Shown: positions 18,272-27,331 of the stretch, one piece after another
How positions within the stretch are numbered: position 1 is the first letter of the stretch
How the letters are laid out: every line of letters begins with the position of its first letter
From: Anaerostipes caccae L1-92
GTDB lineage: Bacteria; Bacillota; Clostridia; Lachnospirales; Lachnospiraceae
DNA: 64,000 nucleotides
Direction of reading: 5' to 3'
Assembly (NCBI RefSeq): GCF_014467075.1
Contig: NZ_AP023027.1
Coordinates: 1,739,501 to 1,803,500, forward strand
Program-made: the position numbers and the translations under genes
The notes under the pieces: model-generated
Databases searched by the model: none
What the model saw: only the letters and a program-made list of their open reading frames with translations
What the model was told of the DNA's origin: nothing

Positions 18272-19230
18272 GAGCAGCAGCATTATTGTTTGGGTTTTTC
18301 CTGGACTTCCTGTTCGGCGATCCCCGCTGGCTCTGTCATCCCGTCCGCCTGATCGGTTCTGCCATATCAGCGGCGGAAAAAGGAATCCGGTCTGTTTTTC
18401 CTCAGACACCACGAGGAGAACGGGCGGGAGGAATTCTTCTGATCCTCCTGATCGGGTCCGCATCCTTCGCCCTTCCGTTTTTTGCTTTGAAAATACTGTA
18501 CGGATGGAGCCAGGCGGCAGGGTTTCTTTTGGAGTCTTTTTTCTGTTATCAGCTGACGGCGGCAAGAGGCTTGAAAGATGAAAGTATGAAAGTTTACAGA
18601 GAGCTTACCGAAGGATCTCTTTTAGGGGCCAGAAAGGCAGTTTCCATGATCGTCGGAAGAGATACAGAAGAACTAACCCGGACCGGTGTTATAAAGGCCG
18701 CCGTGGAGACCGTGGCGGAAAATACATCGGATGGAGTCGTGGCCCCGTTATTTTATATGACATTAGGCGGTGTTCCGCTGATGTTTCTCTACAAAGCCAT
18801 CAACACGATGGATTCCATGGTGGGCTATAAGAATGAACAATATCTGAATTTTGGCAGATATCCGGCGAAATTGGATGACCTGGCAAATTATATCCCTGCA
18901 AGGCTGTCTGCATGGTTTATGATTGCTGCCTGTATTTTTACCGGAAATGATGTGCCGGCGGCCAGACGGATTTACAGGAGAGACAAAAGAAACCATAAGA
19001 GTCCCAATGCTGCCCACACGGAAGCCGTGACAGCGGGAGCCCTGCATATCCAGCTGGCAGGAAATGCCTGGTACTTTGGAAAACTTTATGAAAAACCAAC
19101 CATAGGCGATGATTTAAGACACCCGGAGCCGGAAGATATAAAAAGAGCCAACGGCCTTATGTACGGATGCAGCCTCTTGGCAGCCGCCGTTTTTGGGATT
19201 ATACTTATGTGTATCGGATGGAAGTTTTGA
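18262..19230 (+). CDS. cbiB: Adenosylcobinamide-phosphate synthase
   Basis: Membrane enzyme that attaches aminopropanol phosphate to adenosylcobyric acid. The 322-residue protein has the N-terminal motif DFLFGDPRWLCHPVRLIG, the VETVAENTSDGVVAPLFY block and the KRNHKSPNAAHTEAV block typical of CbiB/CobD, with four to five hydrophobic segments. It overlaps cobC by ten bases. Named cbiB here to keep it distinct from the decarboxylase cobD that follows. Confidence 0.94.
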   Translation: MEVRAAALLFGFFLDFLFGDPRWLCHPVRLIGSAISAAEKGIRSVFPQTPRGERAGGILLILLIGSASFALPFFALKILYGWSQAAGFLLESFFCYQLTAARGLKDESMKVYRELTEGSLLGARKAVSMIVGRDTEELTRTGVIKAAVETVAENTSDGVVAPLFYMTLGGVPLMFLYKAINTMDSMVGYKNEQYLNFGRYPAKLDDLANYIPARLSAWFMIAACIFTGNDVPAARRIYRRDKRNHKSPNAAHTEAVTAGALHIQLAGNAWYFGKLYEKPTIGDDLRHPEPEDIKRANGLMYGCSLLAAAVFGIILMCIGWKF

Positions 19231-19247
19231 CCGGAAGGAGGAGCGGC

Positions 19248-20315
19248 ATGAAGAAACATATACACGGGGGAGATATTTACCGTCACGGGCATATAACTGA
19301 TTTTTCCGCCAATGTAAATCCTCTTGGAACGCCGGAGAGTGTCAAAGAAGCTGTTCGGAAATCGGCCGAAGGAATCGAACATTACCCGGACGTTCACTGC
19401 AGCAAATTAAAAAAGGCATTATCAGAGTGGGAACAGGTTCCTGAGTCCTGGCTGATCTGCGGCAACGGCGCTGCAGATCTTATTTTCGCCCTGACACTGG
19501 CGTTAAAGCCTAAGAAAGCTTTGATCTTAGCTCCGACCTTCGCAGAATATGAACAGGCACTGAAAAGTGTGGGCTGTCAGATAACCTATTTTTATTTGAC
19601 AGAACAGGAAGAATTCCGTGTGACAGAGAAGATCCTTTCAGAAATCACACCGGCTTTGGATATGGTGTTTTTGTGCAATCCAAACAATCCCACAGGAGAA
19701 CTGACCGACAGGGAAATGCTGCTGAAACTCTCACAAAAGTGCAGAGAACATCAGGTATTTTTTGCAGTGGACGAGTGTTTCCTGGATTTTGTCCCGAAAG
19801 GACAGGACTATGAACTGGCAGGCTGCCTGAAATATAACCGCCATATTTTTTTGCTGAAAGCATTTACAAAGCGCTATGCCATGGCCGGTCTCCGTCTCGG
19901 GTACGGTATCTGTTCCGACGAAAAGGTCCTTTTAAAAATGACGGAAGTGACCCAGCCATGGAGAGTGTCGTCTCCTGCCCAGGCCGCAGGAACAGCGGCT
20001 TTGTCGGAGCAGTCCTACTTAAAACGGTCAGTCCGGTTCGTGTCTGAACAGAAACATATTTTAAAGAAAGCATTGGAGGAAGCAGGCTTTCGAATTTACG
20101 GGTCCAGAGCCAACTATATATTTTTCAAAGGCCCGGAGGATTTCTATGAATATTGTCTCTCAAATCAAATTCTGATCAGGAATTGCCGGAATTATGAGGG
20201 GCTTTCAAAAGGATGGTTCAGGATCGCAGTCCGGACAGAAGAGGAAAACCGGCGGTTTATCCGGACACTTCAGGCGTTCACGAAAGGAGAAACAGCATGG
20301 CAAAGACAATCATGA
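19248..20315 (+). CDS. cobD: L-threonine-O-3-phosphate decarboxylase (PLP aminotransferase fold)
   Basis: Supplies aminopropanol phosphate to CbiB. The 355-residue class-I/II aminotransferase-like protein starts [11 protein letters not shown], has [15 protein letters not shown], the [11 protein letters not shown] block and the PLP lysine in [17 protein letters not shown]. Start chosen at 19248, with AAGGAGG at a good distance; the open frame extends upstream into cbiB but without a better start. It could be confused with histidinol-phosphate aminotransferase, but the N-terminus and the neighbours point to CobD. Confidence 0.93.
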   Translation: MKKHIHGGDIYRHGHITDFSANVNPLGTPESVKEAVRKSAEGIEHYPDVHCSKLKKALSEWEQVPESWLICGNGAADLIFALTLALKPKKALILAPTFAEYEQALKSVGCQITYFYLTEQEEFRVTEKILSEITPALDMVFLCNPNNPTGELTDREMLLKLSQKCREHQVFFAVDECFLDFVPKGQDYELAGCLKYNRHIFLLKAFTKRYAMAGLRLGYGICSDEKVLLKMTEVTQPWRVSSPAQAAGTAALSEQSYLKRSVRFVSEQKHILKKALEEAGFRIYGSRANYIFFKGPEDFYEYCLSNQILIRNCRNYEGLSKGWFRIAVRTEEENRRFIRTLQAFTKGETAWQRQS

Positions 20316-21811
20316 TTCAGGGAACGATGTCAAACGTCGGGAAAAGTCTTATCACAGCAGGGCTTTGCAGGATATTGAAGCAGGATGGCTATAAAACCGC
20401 TCCGTTTAAGTCTCAGAATATGTCACTGAACTCATACATAACAAAGGACGGACTGGAGATGGGACGTGCCCAGGTTATGCAGGCAGAGGCGGCGGGAATC
20501 GAACCGTCTGTCTATATGAATCCGATTCTTTTAAAGCCCTCCAGCGATACCGGCTCTCAGGTGATTGTAAATGGGAAAGTCCTTGGCAATATGAGCGCCA
20601 GAGATTATTTTGCATATAAAAAAACGCTGATTCCTGAAATCCAAAAGGCATTTGATGCTCTGAGCAGGGAATATGATATGATTGTCATAGAAGGTGCGGG
20701 GAGTCCGGCAGAGATTAATCTGAAACAGGACGATATCGTCAATATGGGCATGGCAGAACTGGCCAATGCACCTGTACTTCTAGTGGGAGACATCGACCGG
20801 GGAGGCGTCTTTGCACAGCTGACCGGAACCATGATGCTGCTGACAGAGGAAGAACAAAAAAGAGTGAAAGGAATGATTATCAACAAGTTTCGGGGAGATA
20901 AAACGATCCTGGATCCCGGCGTTGAGATGCTGGAAGAAAAAGTGCAGATCCCGGTCGTGGGGGTTACCCCTTATATGAATCTTGAATTAGATGATGAGGA
21001 CAGTCTGAGCGAGAAGTTCGACCGGAAAACAAAAAAGGAATTGGTCGACATTGCTGTGATCCGGTTTCCAAGGATTTCTAACTTTACGGACTTTAACGTG
21101 TTTGAACTCATTCCAAATGTTTCACTGCGTTATGTGAAAACCCCGGGAGAACTCGGAGATCCGGATATGATCCTGCTTCCGGGAAGCAAAAATACCATTG
21201 AGGATCTCCTGTGGCTCCGTCAGTCCGGCCTGGAAAATATGATCCTCAAAGAAGCATACCGGGGAACGATTATTTTTGGAATCTGCGGAGGCTATCAGAT
21301 GCTGGGAGAAGTACTGTCTGACCCTCATCATGTGGAGACAGGAGGATTGGTTAAAGGAATGGGACTGCTCCCGATCGACACCGTCTTTTCCAAACAAAAA
21401 ACAAGAAGCCGGGTCAAAGGAAGATTTCTTAAGCTGGATGGAGATTTGTATCCAATCTCAGGAGCTCCCTTTGAAGGATATGAAATTCACATGGGAATCT
21501 CTTCACAGCACGGCAATGCAAAACCGCTGACGTTTTTTGAGGATAAAGGTAACGGCGTCACAAAGCTTTGCGGAACCTGGGTAGGAAATGTCTACGGCAC
21601 TTATTTACATGGCATTTTTGACCTCTCGGATACGGCGGAAAAGATTGTCCGTGCCATTGGAGAAAAGAAAGGGATCGATCTTTCCGATGCTCCGGCGACG
21701 GATTACCGGCAGTTAAAGGAAGATCAGTATGATCTGCTGGCAGATGAACTGAGAAAGCATCTGGATATGGAAAAAATATATGAAATCCTTCATAAAGGAG
21801 CAGAAGACTGA
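20297..21811 (+). CDS. cobQ: Cobyric acid synthase (glutamine-hydrolysing)
   Basis: Amidates the b, d, e and g side chains of adenosylcobyrinic acid a,c-diamide; also called cbiP. The 504-residue protein has the P-loop variant [12 protein letters not shown], the [12 protein letters not shown] block, [11 protein letters not shown], and a C-terminal triad-type glutamine amidotransferase with the cysteine in [11 protein letters not shown] and the histidine in YGTYLHGIF. Start at 20297 follows AAAGGAG and overlaps cobD by 19 bases. The stop and the cbiC start share one base (TGATG). Confidence 0.95.
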   Translation: MAKTIMIQGTMSNVGKSLITAGLCRILKQDGYKTAPFKSQNMSLNSYITKDGLEMGRAQVMQAEAAGIEPSVYMNPILLKPSSDTGSQVIVNGKVLGNMSARDYFAYKKTLIPEIQKAFDALSREYDMIVIEGAGSPAEINLKQDDIVNMGMAELANAPVLLVGDIDRGGVFAQLTGTMMLLTEEEQKRVKGMIINKFRGDKTILDPGVEMLEEKVQIPVVGVTPYMNLELDDEDSLSEKFDRKTKKELVDIAVIRFPRISNFTDFNVFELIPNVSLRYVKTPGELGDPDMILLPGSKNTIEDLLWLRQSGLENMILKEAYRGTIIFGICGGYQMLGEVLSDPHHVETGGLVKGMGLLPIDTVFSKQKTRSRVKGRFLKLDGDLYPISGAPFEGYEIHMGISSQHGNAKPLTFFEDKGNGVTKLCGTWVGNVYGTYLHGIFDLSDTAEKIVRAIGEKKGIDLSDAPATDYRQLKEDQYDLLADELRKHLDMEKIYEILHKGAED

Positions 21812-22449
21812 TGAAAATTAAACTTGAGAATGTGGAGCCTGCCCAGATAGAGGCAAGAAGTTTTGAGATCATAACAGAGGAATTGAGGGCTTTTTCGCTG
21901 ATTCCCGGAACTGAACCTATCGTAAAGCGCTGTATTCATACTAGCGCCGACTTTGATTATGCAAAAAATCTTTGCTTTTCGGATCATGTAGTATCACTTG
22001 CCATAGATGCCATCAAAAACGGCGCGTCCATTGTGACAGATACGCAGATGGGCAGGGCAGGCATTAATAAAAAGAAACTGGCCCGGTATGGGGGAACGGT
22101 CCACTGTTTTATGTCCGATGAGGATGTTGCAGAAGCAGCAAAAGCAAACGGCACCACAAGGGCTGTGGCGAGTATGGACAAAGCGGCGGCTTTAGGTGAG
22201 AAGTTCATTTTTGCAGTTGGAAATGCCCCGACGGCACTGGTCAGGCTGTATGAGCTGATCAGGGAAGGGAAACTGGATCCTCATCTGGTAATAGGGGTTC
22301 CCGTGGGATTTGTCAATGTGGTCCAGTCAAAAGAACTGATCATGGATGCTGAAGTTCCGTATATTGTGGCAAGGGGAAGAAAAGGCGGGAGCAATATTGC
22401 GGCGTGTATTGTAAATGCACTGCTTTATATGATAGATGGAACCAGATAA
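21811..22449 (+). CDS. cbiC: Cobalt-precorrin-8 methylmutase
   Basis: Moves the C11 methyl to C12, giving cobyrinate. The 212-residue protein contains the catalytic histidine motif RCIHTSADFDYAK near residue 32-44, TDTQMGRAGINKKKL, GNAPTAL and the C-terminal ARGRKGGSNIAACIVNALLY, all standard for CbiC/CobH. It is the last gene of the B12 operon. The chemistry occurs before amidation, so gene order does not follow pathway order. Confidence 0.95.
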   Translation: MKIKLENVEPAQIEARSFEIITEELRAFSLIPGTEPIVKRCIHTSADFDYAKNLCFSDHVVSLAIDAIKNGASIVTDTQMGRAGINKKKLARYGGTVHCFMSDEDVAEAAKANGTTRAVASMDKAAALGEKFIFAVGNAPTALVRLYELIREGKLDPHLVIGVPVGFVNVVQSKELIMDAEVPYIVARGRKGGSNIAACIVNALLYMIDGTR

Positions 22450-22459
22450 ATCGATGCAT

Positions 22460-22500
22460 TCAAAAGGGCCGGCTCACCTTAGTGGATCCGGCCCTTTTGA
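22460..22500. terminator. Bidirectional terminator between the B12 operon and the TSUP gene
   Basis: Perfect 13-bp inverted repeat TCAAAAGGGCCGG / CCGGCCCTTTTGA with a 15-base loop. It begins ten bases after the cbiC stop and ends directly at the stop codon of the convergent gene, so it can serve both transcripts. Confidence 0.85.
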
Positions 22501-23268
22501 TTAAAGGTAATTCACTGCGACAATCGCCAGTCCAAGCACCGTAAGGACCGCACCGGTTGCCCGGTTTAATACGATCGCCGAAGCTTTGTTTGCAAACTTC
22601 GCTGCTACTCTTGCCCAGAGAAATGTACTCAGCACGCAGAAAAGCAGGCTTAGCATATCCGGGCGTCCGCCGATGGCAAAATGACTCAGAGATCCGGTCA
22701 GAGCAGTAAATGTCATGATAAATACACTGGTTCCAACAGCAGTTTTGAGTTCGTACCCTAAGACACTGGTCAGCAGAAGGAGCATCATCATGCCTCCGCC
22801 CGCTCCTACAAATCCGCAGATAAAACCGACGACAGATCCGCAGAGAACAGACTGAAGAAATCTTTTTTTTGCATCCACCAAATCCATACTGCTTTTTGTG
22901 GTCATAACAGGACGGACAATAAATTTAATTCCCAGCAGCAAAGTCATGAATGTAGAAAATCCGCCCATAGCAGTGCTTGGTACAAGGCTGGAAATATAGC
23001 TGCCGACTAGTGTAAAGCAAAGCACAGAAATCATCATGACCAGTCCGTTTTTAATATCCAGATTTTTGTGTTTTCCATATGTATAAGCTGAAACTGCGCT
23101 GGCAAAAACATCGCTTGCCAGGGCAATGCCCACTGCCATATATGGATTCATTCCAAGAAAAGTGATCAGCATGGGACTTATGACTGCAGCTGCACTCATT
23201 CCAGCGAAGCCTGTCCCCAATCCTGCGCCGATTCCGGCTAAAAAACAAATGATAAATTTATACAACAT
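22501..23268 (-). CDS. TauE/SafE (TSUP) family membrane transporter
   Basis: 255 residues and about eight hydrophobic helices, with the family's two-fold glycine-rich motifs GAGLGTGFAGMSAA near the N-terminus and GFICGFVGAGGGMMML in the second half. TSUP proteins move organosulfur or other small anions across the membrane; the substrate cannot be told from sequence. GAGGT precedes the ATG. It lies ten bases after marR on the same strand and is probably co-transcribed with it, so the MarR protein likely controls its expression. Confidence 0.85.
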   Translation of the reverse strand: MLYKFIICFLAGIGAGLGTGFAGMSAAAVISPMLITFLGMNPYMAVGIALASDVFASAVSAYTYGKHKNLDIKNGLVMMISVLCFTLVGSYISSLVPSTAMGGFSTFMTLLLGIKFIVRPVMTTKSSMDLVDAKKRFLQSVLCGSVVGFICGFVGAGGGMMMLLLLTSVLGYELKTAVGTSVFIMTFTALTGSLSHFAIGGRPDMLSLLFCVLSTFLWARVAAKFANKASAIVLNRATGAVLTVLGLAIVAVNYL

Positions 23269-23278
23269 AGCTGTTACC

Positions 23279-23725
23279 TCATACTTCGTGTTTTTTATGA
23301 TTTAGTGACTTTGTAATATTTTCGTCGATCCTGCTGAAAAATTCCTGCAGCTTGAGCCGCTCCTCTTCTGTAAATCCATCGAGGAGAAGTGCGAAACATT
23401 GTTCCTGGCACTTTGAAAGGGCGTCGATTCTGTTCTGCATTTCCTCAGCCAGATACAGACGGCGGACCTTCCGGTTACCGGGATCAGGAGAGGTGGTCAG
23501 ATAACCCTGTATCCTGAGAGATTCCACGGCTTTTGAAACATTGGATTTTGCAAACCCCCGCATGACTGAGATTTCCTTGGCGGTATTATTCCGGGGATTG
23601 TTTTTCAGAAAGAGCAAAATATCAATTTCCAGCTGAGACATTTCATATTGTTCCGACAAGGGCTGAAATGTCTGGCGGTACAGATGTTTGAAATGATTGG
23701 CATAGGTTAAAACATGATTCTGCAT
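23279..23725 (-). CDS. MarR family transcriptional regulator
   Basis: 148-residue winged-helix regulator. The recognition region reads AKEISVMRGFAKSNVSKAVESLRIQGYL and is followed by the wing SPDPGNRKVRRLYL. The start at 23725 is preferred over an ATG nine bases earlier because AGAAAGGA is then about eight bases away. Downstream on the same strand is the TSUP transporter. The promoter carries a perfect palindrome over the -10 box, consistent with autorepression. Confidence 0.85.
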   Translation of the reverse strand: MQNHVLTYANHFKHLYRQTFQPLSEQYEMSQLEIDILLFLKNNPRNNTAKEISVMRGFAKSNVSKAVESLRIQGYLTTSPDPGNRKVRRLYLAEEMQNRIDALSKCQEQCFALLLDGFTEEERLKLQEFFSRIDENITKSLNHKKHEV

Positions 23726-23740
23726 CAAATGCATTCCTTT

Positions 23741-23797
23741 CTATATAGTTCTATTTATAACTGTTATAATTATAACTATATAATAAAAAGATGTCAA
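23741..23797 (-). promoter_or_regulatory. Consensus promoter of marR with palindromic operators
   Basis: On the minus strand TTGACA (23797-23792) and TATAAT (23774-23769) are 17 bases apart, a perfect sigma-A promoter. The perfect 14-bp palindrome GTTATAATTATAAC (23763-23776) covers the -10 box. A second, outer inverted repeat, CTATATAGTT (23741-23750) and AACTATATAA (23774-23783), matches in nine of ten positions. This is the expected layout for repression by MarR. Confidence 0.75.
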
Positions 23798-23837
23798 GAA
23801 ACCGTAAAATGAACGTATCATAAGACAGGTGATTTAA

Positions 23838-24419
23838 ATGAAAAAACCAAGTGAATATTTAGAGTGTGGATTAAAGCTTTCCCTGCCGGCGAATTTCAGC
23901 CGGACTCTTGATCGATCAGCGGAGACTGTGTTGTTAGAAAAGGGCTGCACTGTCCTTTACCAGGGAGAGGAACCTGGTTTCATTTACTTTATCGCTGAAG
24001 GTCTCATGAGGGGATATTATATAGACTCAGAAGGGAATGATATGTCAAAATGCTTTGCGGCAGAAGGGGAGTTTGCCTGTACAGAAAGACTCAGAAAATC
24101 AGGAAAAGCGACTTTCACAATCGAGACATTAGAAACGTGTATTTGCGTAAAGATACCTTATTCCTTTCTCAATGCTAACAGAAATGAAGATGAAACGATT
24201 CTTAAAGTCATCAATGAGTTTACCCAGCGTGCCTTGAAGAAAGCAGAAAGACGGGAAAGGGGCCTGCTGACCCTAAGCGCCTCTGAACGATATATAGATT
24301 TTCTTTTGGAAGAATCCAAACTGGCTGGCCGTCTCAGCCAAAAGCATCTGGCATCTTATTTGGGAATCCGCCCGGGCTCCTTGTGCCGTATAAAAAAACA
24401 GATGGATTCACCTATGTGA
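23838..24419 (+). CDS. Crp/Fnr family transcriptional regulator
   Basis: 193 residues: an N-terminal cyclic-nucleotide-binding-like beta barrel (LYQGEEPGFIYFIAEGLMRGYY) and a C-terminal helix-turn-helix around LSQKHLASYLGIRPGSLCRIKK. There is no cysteine cluster of the Fnr type at the N-terminus, so an iron-sulfur sensor is unlikely; the ligand is unknown. The gene is divergent from marR, separated by ~110 bases, and the broken SDR gene begins about 50 bases downstream. Confidence 0.82.
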   Translation: MKKPSEYLECGLKLSLPANFSRTLDRSAETVLLEKGCTVLYQGEEPGFIYFIAEGLMRGYYIDSEGNDMSKCFAAEGEFACTERLRKSGKATFTIETLETCICVKIPYSFLNANRNEDETILKVINEFTQRALKKAERRERGLLTLSASERYIDFLLEESKLAGRLSQKHLASYLGIRPGSLCRIKKQMDSPM

Positions 24420-24470
24420 ATGACAGATATGCTCCTTTTGATTACAATGCATGTAAGTAAGGAGATTTTT

Positions 24471-25212
24471 ATGGAATATGTATTAATCACAGGCGGAACC
24501 AGCGGTATTGGATATGAACTTGCGAGAGTTTTTGCCCAAAATGGTTTTGGAATTCTAATCGCAGCTTCAAACAGTGAGAAATTGTCTATGGTAAAAAACA
24601 GTTTGTCAGAAGAATTTCACACAGAAGTAGAAACATACAAAAAGGATTTGTCTAAGTTTGGGGCTGCAGAGGAACTTTACAAAGAAATAACAGGAGGTCA
24701 TTCTGAAATTTCTGTTCTCGTCAATAACGCAGGATACGGATTGAAAGGAGAAACACAAAACATTGGTATAGAAGAAGACCGTAATATGCTGATCTTAAAT
24801 ATGATGACGCTTGCAGAACTTACGAAGCTGTTTCTTAAAGACCGGTATCAGAAGGGAAGCGGAAAGGTGCTCAACGTTTCTTCCACAGGGGCATTTCAGC
24901 CGGGTCCTTATACTTCCAGCTTTTTTGCGAGCAAAGCTTTTGTTTTAAGTTACAGCCGTGCAGTAAGATATGAGGCCAAAACATGGAATACAGGTTTGCA
25001 CATTATGTCCCGGTGCTACAAAGACAGGTTTCTTTCAAAGAGAGGGAGCCAAAATTCCAAAGGGTGCCATGAATCCGGAGAATGTGGCCCGGCATGCATA
25101 TCACAGCCTGATGAAAAATAAGAGTATTTTCATTCCCGGATGGAGAAACAAACTGCTTTGTCTGCTGCCGTCAGTCATCAAGATGAAATTTGTAGCAAAG
25201 ATGAAACAATAG
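24471..25212 (+). pseudogene. Short-chain dehydrogenase/reductase, frameshifted
   Basis: An SDR of the DltE/COG0300 type with TGGTSGIGYELAR at the N-terminus and the NNAGYG motif. The frame breaks near 25000. The first frame ends in unrelated residues at 25121, whereas the +1 frame continues with LCPGATKTGFFQREGA and then NPENVARHAYHSL to a stop at 25212, which is the normal SDR C-terminus. The catalytic YxxxK reads FFASK, so the tyrosine is replaced by phenylalanine. The ATG at 24471 has AAGGAG upstream. Either a real pseudogene or an indel error; the missing tyrosine argues for decay. Confidence 0.75.
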
Positions 25213-25260
25213 TTGACAAAATCCCGGCTTTCTTATAATATTGAATTAAAGTTCAATATT
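25213..25260 (+). promoter_or_regulatory. tetR promoter with inverted-repeat operator
   Basis: TTGACA (25213-25218) is followed by a TATAAT/TAATAT -10 region (25234-25241). Directly on the -10 and start region sits a 24-bp operator, AATATTGAA-N6-TTCAATATT (25237-25260), ending just before the AGGAGG of tetR. The same operator recurs before the MATE gene at 25855-25878. Confidence 0.72.
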
Positions 25261-25270
25261 AGGAGGCGCT

Positions 25271-25831
25271 ATGGCACAAGTCTTAAAAGATGAAATACGT
25301 CAGTGTATTCTTGATTCTGCACTGGAAGAGTTTTTTACCCATGGATATGTCCGCACAACGATACGGGACATTGCCGGCAGGGCAGGGATTCCCGCCGGAC
25401 TGATCTATTCCTATTATAAAAATAAAGAGGCTTTGTTTGATGAAGTTTTAAGGCCGGTTTGTTTTGACTGGAAACGGGTCATGAAACATGGCGGCTCTCC
25501 GGACTATCAAGACTATAAGTATCTGAGCCAAATGGAAGAGAACTGTATCCGGACTCTTTTCAGACACCGCAGGGAATTGATTATTATGATGGATAAGAGC
25601 ACAAAGACCAAATATGAGGATGAAAAAGAGCGCTTAGTCAGTGAAATTGAGCATCATCTGAATTCACACAAAGACATGTTAAAAAACCATGATCCGGTGT
25701 TTGTGCATATTGTAGCCAACAATTTTGTAGATGCGCTGCTTCAAATTGCATACCATTATGAAAGCGAGGAATGGGCTATGGAATTACTAAATAAAATATC
25801 GAAGATGTATTTGCAGGGAATCGGTTTTTGA
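25271..25831 (+). CDS. TetR family transcriptional regulator
   Basis: 186 residues. The N-terminal helix-turn-helix reads TTIRDIAGRAGIPAGLIYSYYKNKEALFDEVL, the classical TetR signature, followed by an all-helical ligand domain without recognisable specificity. A TAGGAGG ribosome site precedes the ATG. Matching operators before this gene and before the MATE gene downstream indicate that it represses both itself and the pump. Ligand unknown; probably a drug or metabolite exported by the pump. Confidence 0.88.
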   Translation: MAQVLKDEIRQCILDSALEEFFTHGYVRTTIRDIAGRAGIPAGLIYSYYKNKEALFDEVLRPVCFDWKRVMKHGGSPDYQDYKYLSQMEENCIRTLFRHRRELIIMMDKSTKTKYEDEKERLVSEIEHHLNSHKDMLKNHDPVFVHIVANNFVDALLQIAYHYESEEWAMELLNKISKMYLQGIGF

Positions 25832-25847
25832 GCCGGTTCCCTTTTTT
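25816..25847 (+). terminator. Terminator overlapping the tetR 3' end
   Basis: GGGAATCGG pairs with CCGGTTCCC (one G-U pair) around an eight-base loop and is followed by six T residues. The left arm lies inside the last codons of tetR, so tetR and the MATE gene are transcribed separately. Confidence 0.75.
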
Positions 25848-25854
25848 ATTGAAC

Positions 25855-25883
25855 AATATTGAATATATATTCAATATTATAAT
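25855..25883 (+). promoter_or_regulatory. Second TetR-type operator and -10 box before the MATE gene
   Basis: AATATTGAAT-N4-ATTCAATATT (25855-25878), a 24-bp perfect inverted repeat, is the same sequence as the operator in front of tetR. TATAAT follows at 25878-25883. I see no convincing -35 box at normal spacing. Confidence 0.7.
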
Positions 25884-25945
25884 TCTTCTGATTTGTACGG
25901 AAAAGTGATCCGTTCAGATAAAAAATACTTTTGGAGGTAAGAAAA

Positions 25946-27331
25946 ATGGAACAAACAACGAAAACGAACTTTCTTTTAGGAGAAGAAAAAGTGTCAAAGG
26001 CGCTGATGAAACTAGGTATCCCCACGATGATCGGTATGCTGATCTCAGCTCTGTATAATGCCGTGGACGCTTATTTTGTGGGAGGATTGGGAACCAGCCA
26101 AATGGGCGCAGTCTCTGTGGTTTTCCCTGTTGTCCAGCTGGTCATCGGACTGGGGATGATGTTCGGTGCAGGGGCGTCCTCCTATATTTCCCGGCTGCTC
26201 GGGGAGAAGGAGTACACTCTGGCTGACCAGACAGCCTCAACGGCTTTATTTTCCGGACTATTGACAGGAGCGGCAGTTATTGGCCTGATCCTGTGCTTTT
26301 TGACACCAGTATTGTCGGCACTTGGAGCTACAGAAACGATCTTACCCTATGCCAGAGAATATTCTGTAATTTATGTTTCCGGTTCTATACTCAATGTATT
26401 TAATGTGACCATGAATAACCTTCTGACGGCTCAGGGATCAACGCGATTTACAATGGCGGCTATGATGGCCGGAAGTGTGACGAACCTGATCCTGGATCCG
26501 ATTCTGATATACGGACTGCATATGGGAATCCGCGGAGCCGCCGCAGCTACGGTTATTTCTCTTTGTGTCAATTCATTGATGTATGTGTATTACCTGAGAA
26601 AACAAAAGGGTGTGCTGAAACCGTCCATCCGTAAAATTACAATAAAAGGTGCTGTTTATAAGGAAATTTTAAAAATAGGAATTCCTGTCCTGACCTTTCA
26701 GCTGTTTGCCAGTGCTGCACTGGGCCTTACAAATACGGCGGCAAAAGAGTACGGGGATTATGCAGTCGCAGCAATGGGTGCCGTCAGCCGGGTCATGACG
26801 GTCGGTATCTATATCGTCTTTGGCTTTATGAAGGGATTTCAGCCGTTTGCAGGTTTTAACTTTGGTGCAGGGCAGTATGAACGGCTCAGGAAGGCGGTAA
26901 AGCTGTGCAGTTTATGGTCTACTGCCTTTTGTATTCTCATGTCATTTCTATGTATTCTGTATTCCGGAGAGGTAATCGGGCTGTTTGGAACTGACCCTCA
27001 GATGCTGGCCCTTGGAGGAAAAGCACTGAGGCTGAATGCGCTGATGTTTCTTACTTTTGGGTTTCAGATGGTTTATGCCTCCCTATATCTGTCGGCAGGG
27101 AGAAGCGGTGCCGGAAGTATTCTGAGTTTAGGAAGGCAGGGGATCTTTTTCTTTCCGTGTATTTTAATCCTTCCAAAACTCTTCGGACTTTCAGGGATTG
27201 TGTGGGCTCAGCCGGCGGCGGATATCTGTTCGGCACTGATGACTCTGTGGTTTGCATGGAAGATGAATGAAATATTGGGAATCCAAAACGGCAGCCGGTC
27301 TATGGAACAGATGAAGGAGGAAAATATATGA
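25946..27331 (+). CDS. MATE family multidrug efflux transporter
   Basis: 461 residues with about twelve hydrophobic helices in two halves. Typical MATE blocks are seen: IPTMIGMLISALYNAVDAYFVG and FGAGASSYISRLLGEKE in the first half, FGFMKGFQPFAGFNFGAGQ in the second. MATE pumps export cationic drugs with H+ or Na+. The ATG at 25946 follows GGAGGTAA. The gene has a TetR operator upstream and its stop overlaps the start of the CDF gene (ATGA), so the two form an operon under the TetR protein encoded before it. Confidence 0.9.
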   Translation: MEQTTKTNFLLGEEKVSKALMKLGIPTMIGMLISALYNAVDAYFVGGLGTSQMGAVSVVFPVVQLVIGLGMMFGAGASSYISRLLGEKEYTLADQTASTALFSGLLTGAAVIGLILCFLTPVLSALGATETILPYAREYSVIYVSGSILNVFNVTMNNLLTAQGSTRFTMAAMMAGSVTNLILDPILIYGLHMGIRGAAAATVISLCVNSLMYVYYLRKQKGVLKPSIRKITIKGAVYKEILKIGIPVLTFQLFASAALGLTNTAAKEYGDYAVAAMGAVSRVMTVGIYIVFGFMKGFQPFAGFNFGAGQYERLRKAVKLCSLWSTAFCILMSFLCILYSGEVIGLFGTDPQMLALGGKALRLNALMFLTFGFQMVYASLYLSAGRSGAGSILSLGRQGIFFFPCILILPKLFGLSGIVWAQPAADICSALMTLWFAWKMNEILGIQNGSRSMEQMKEENI

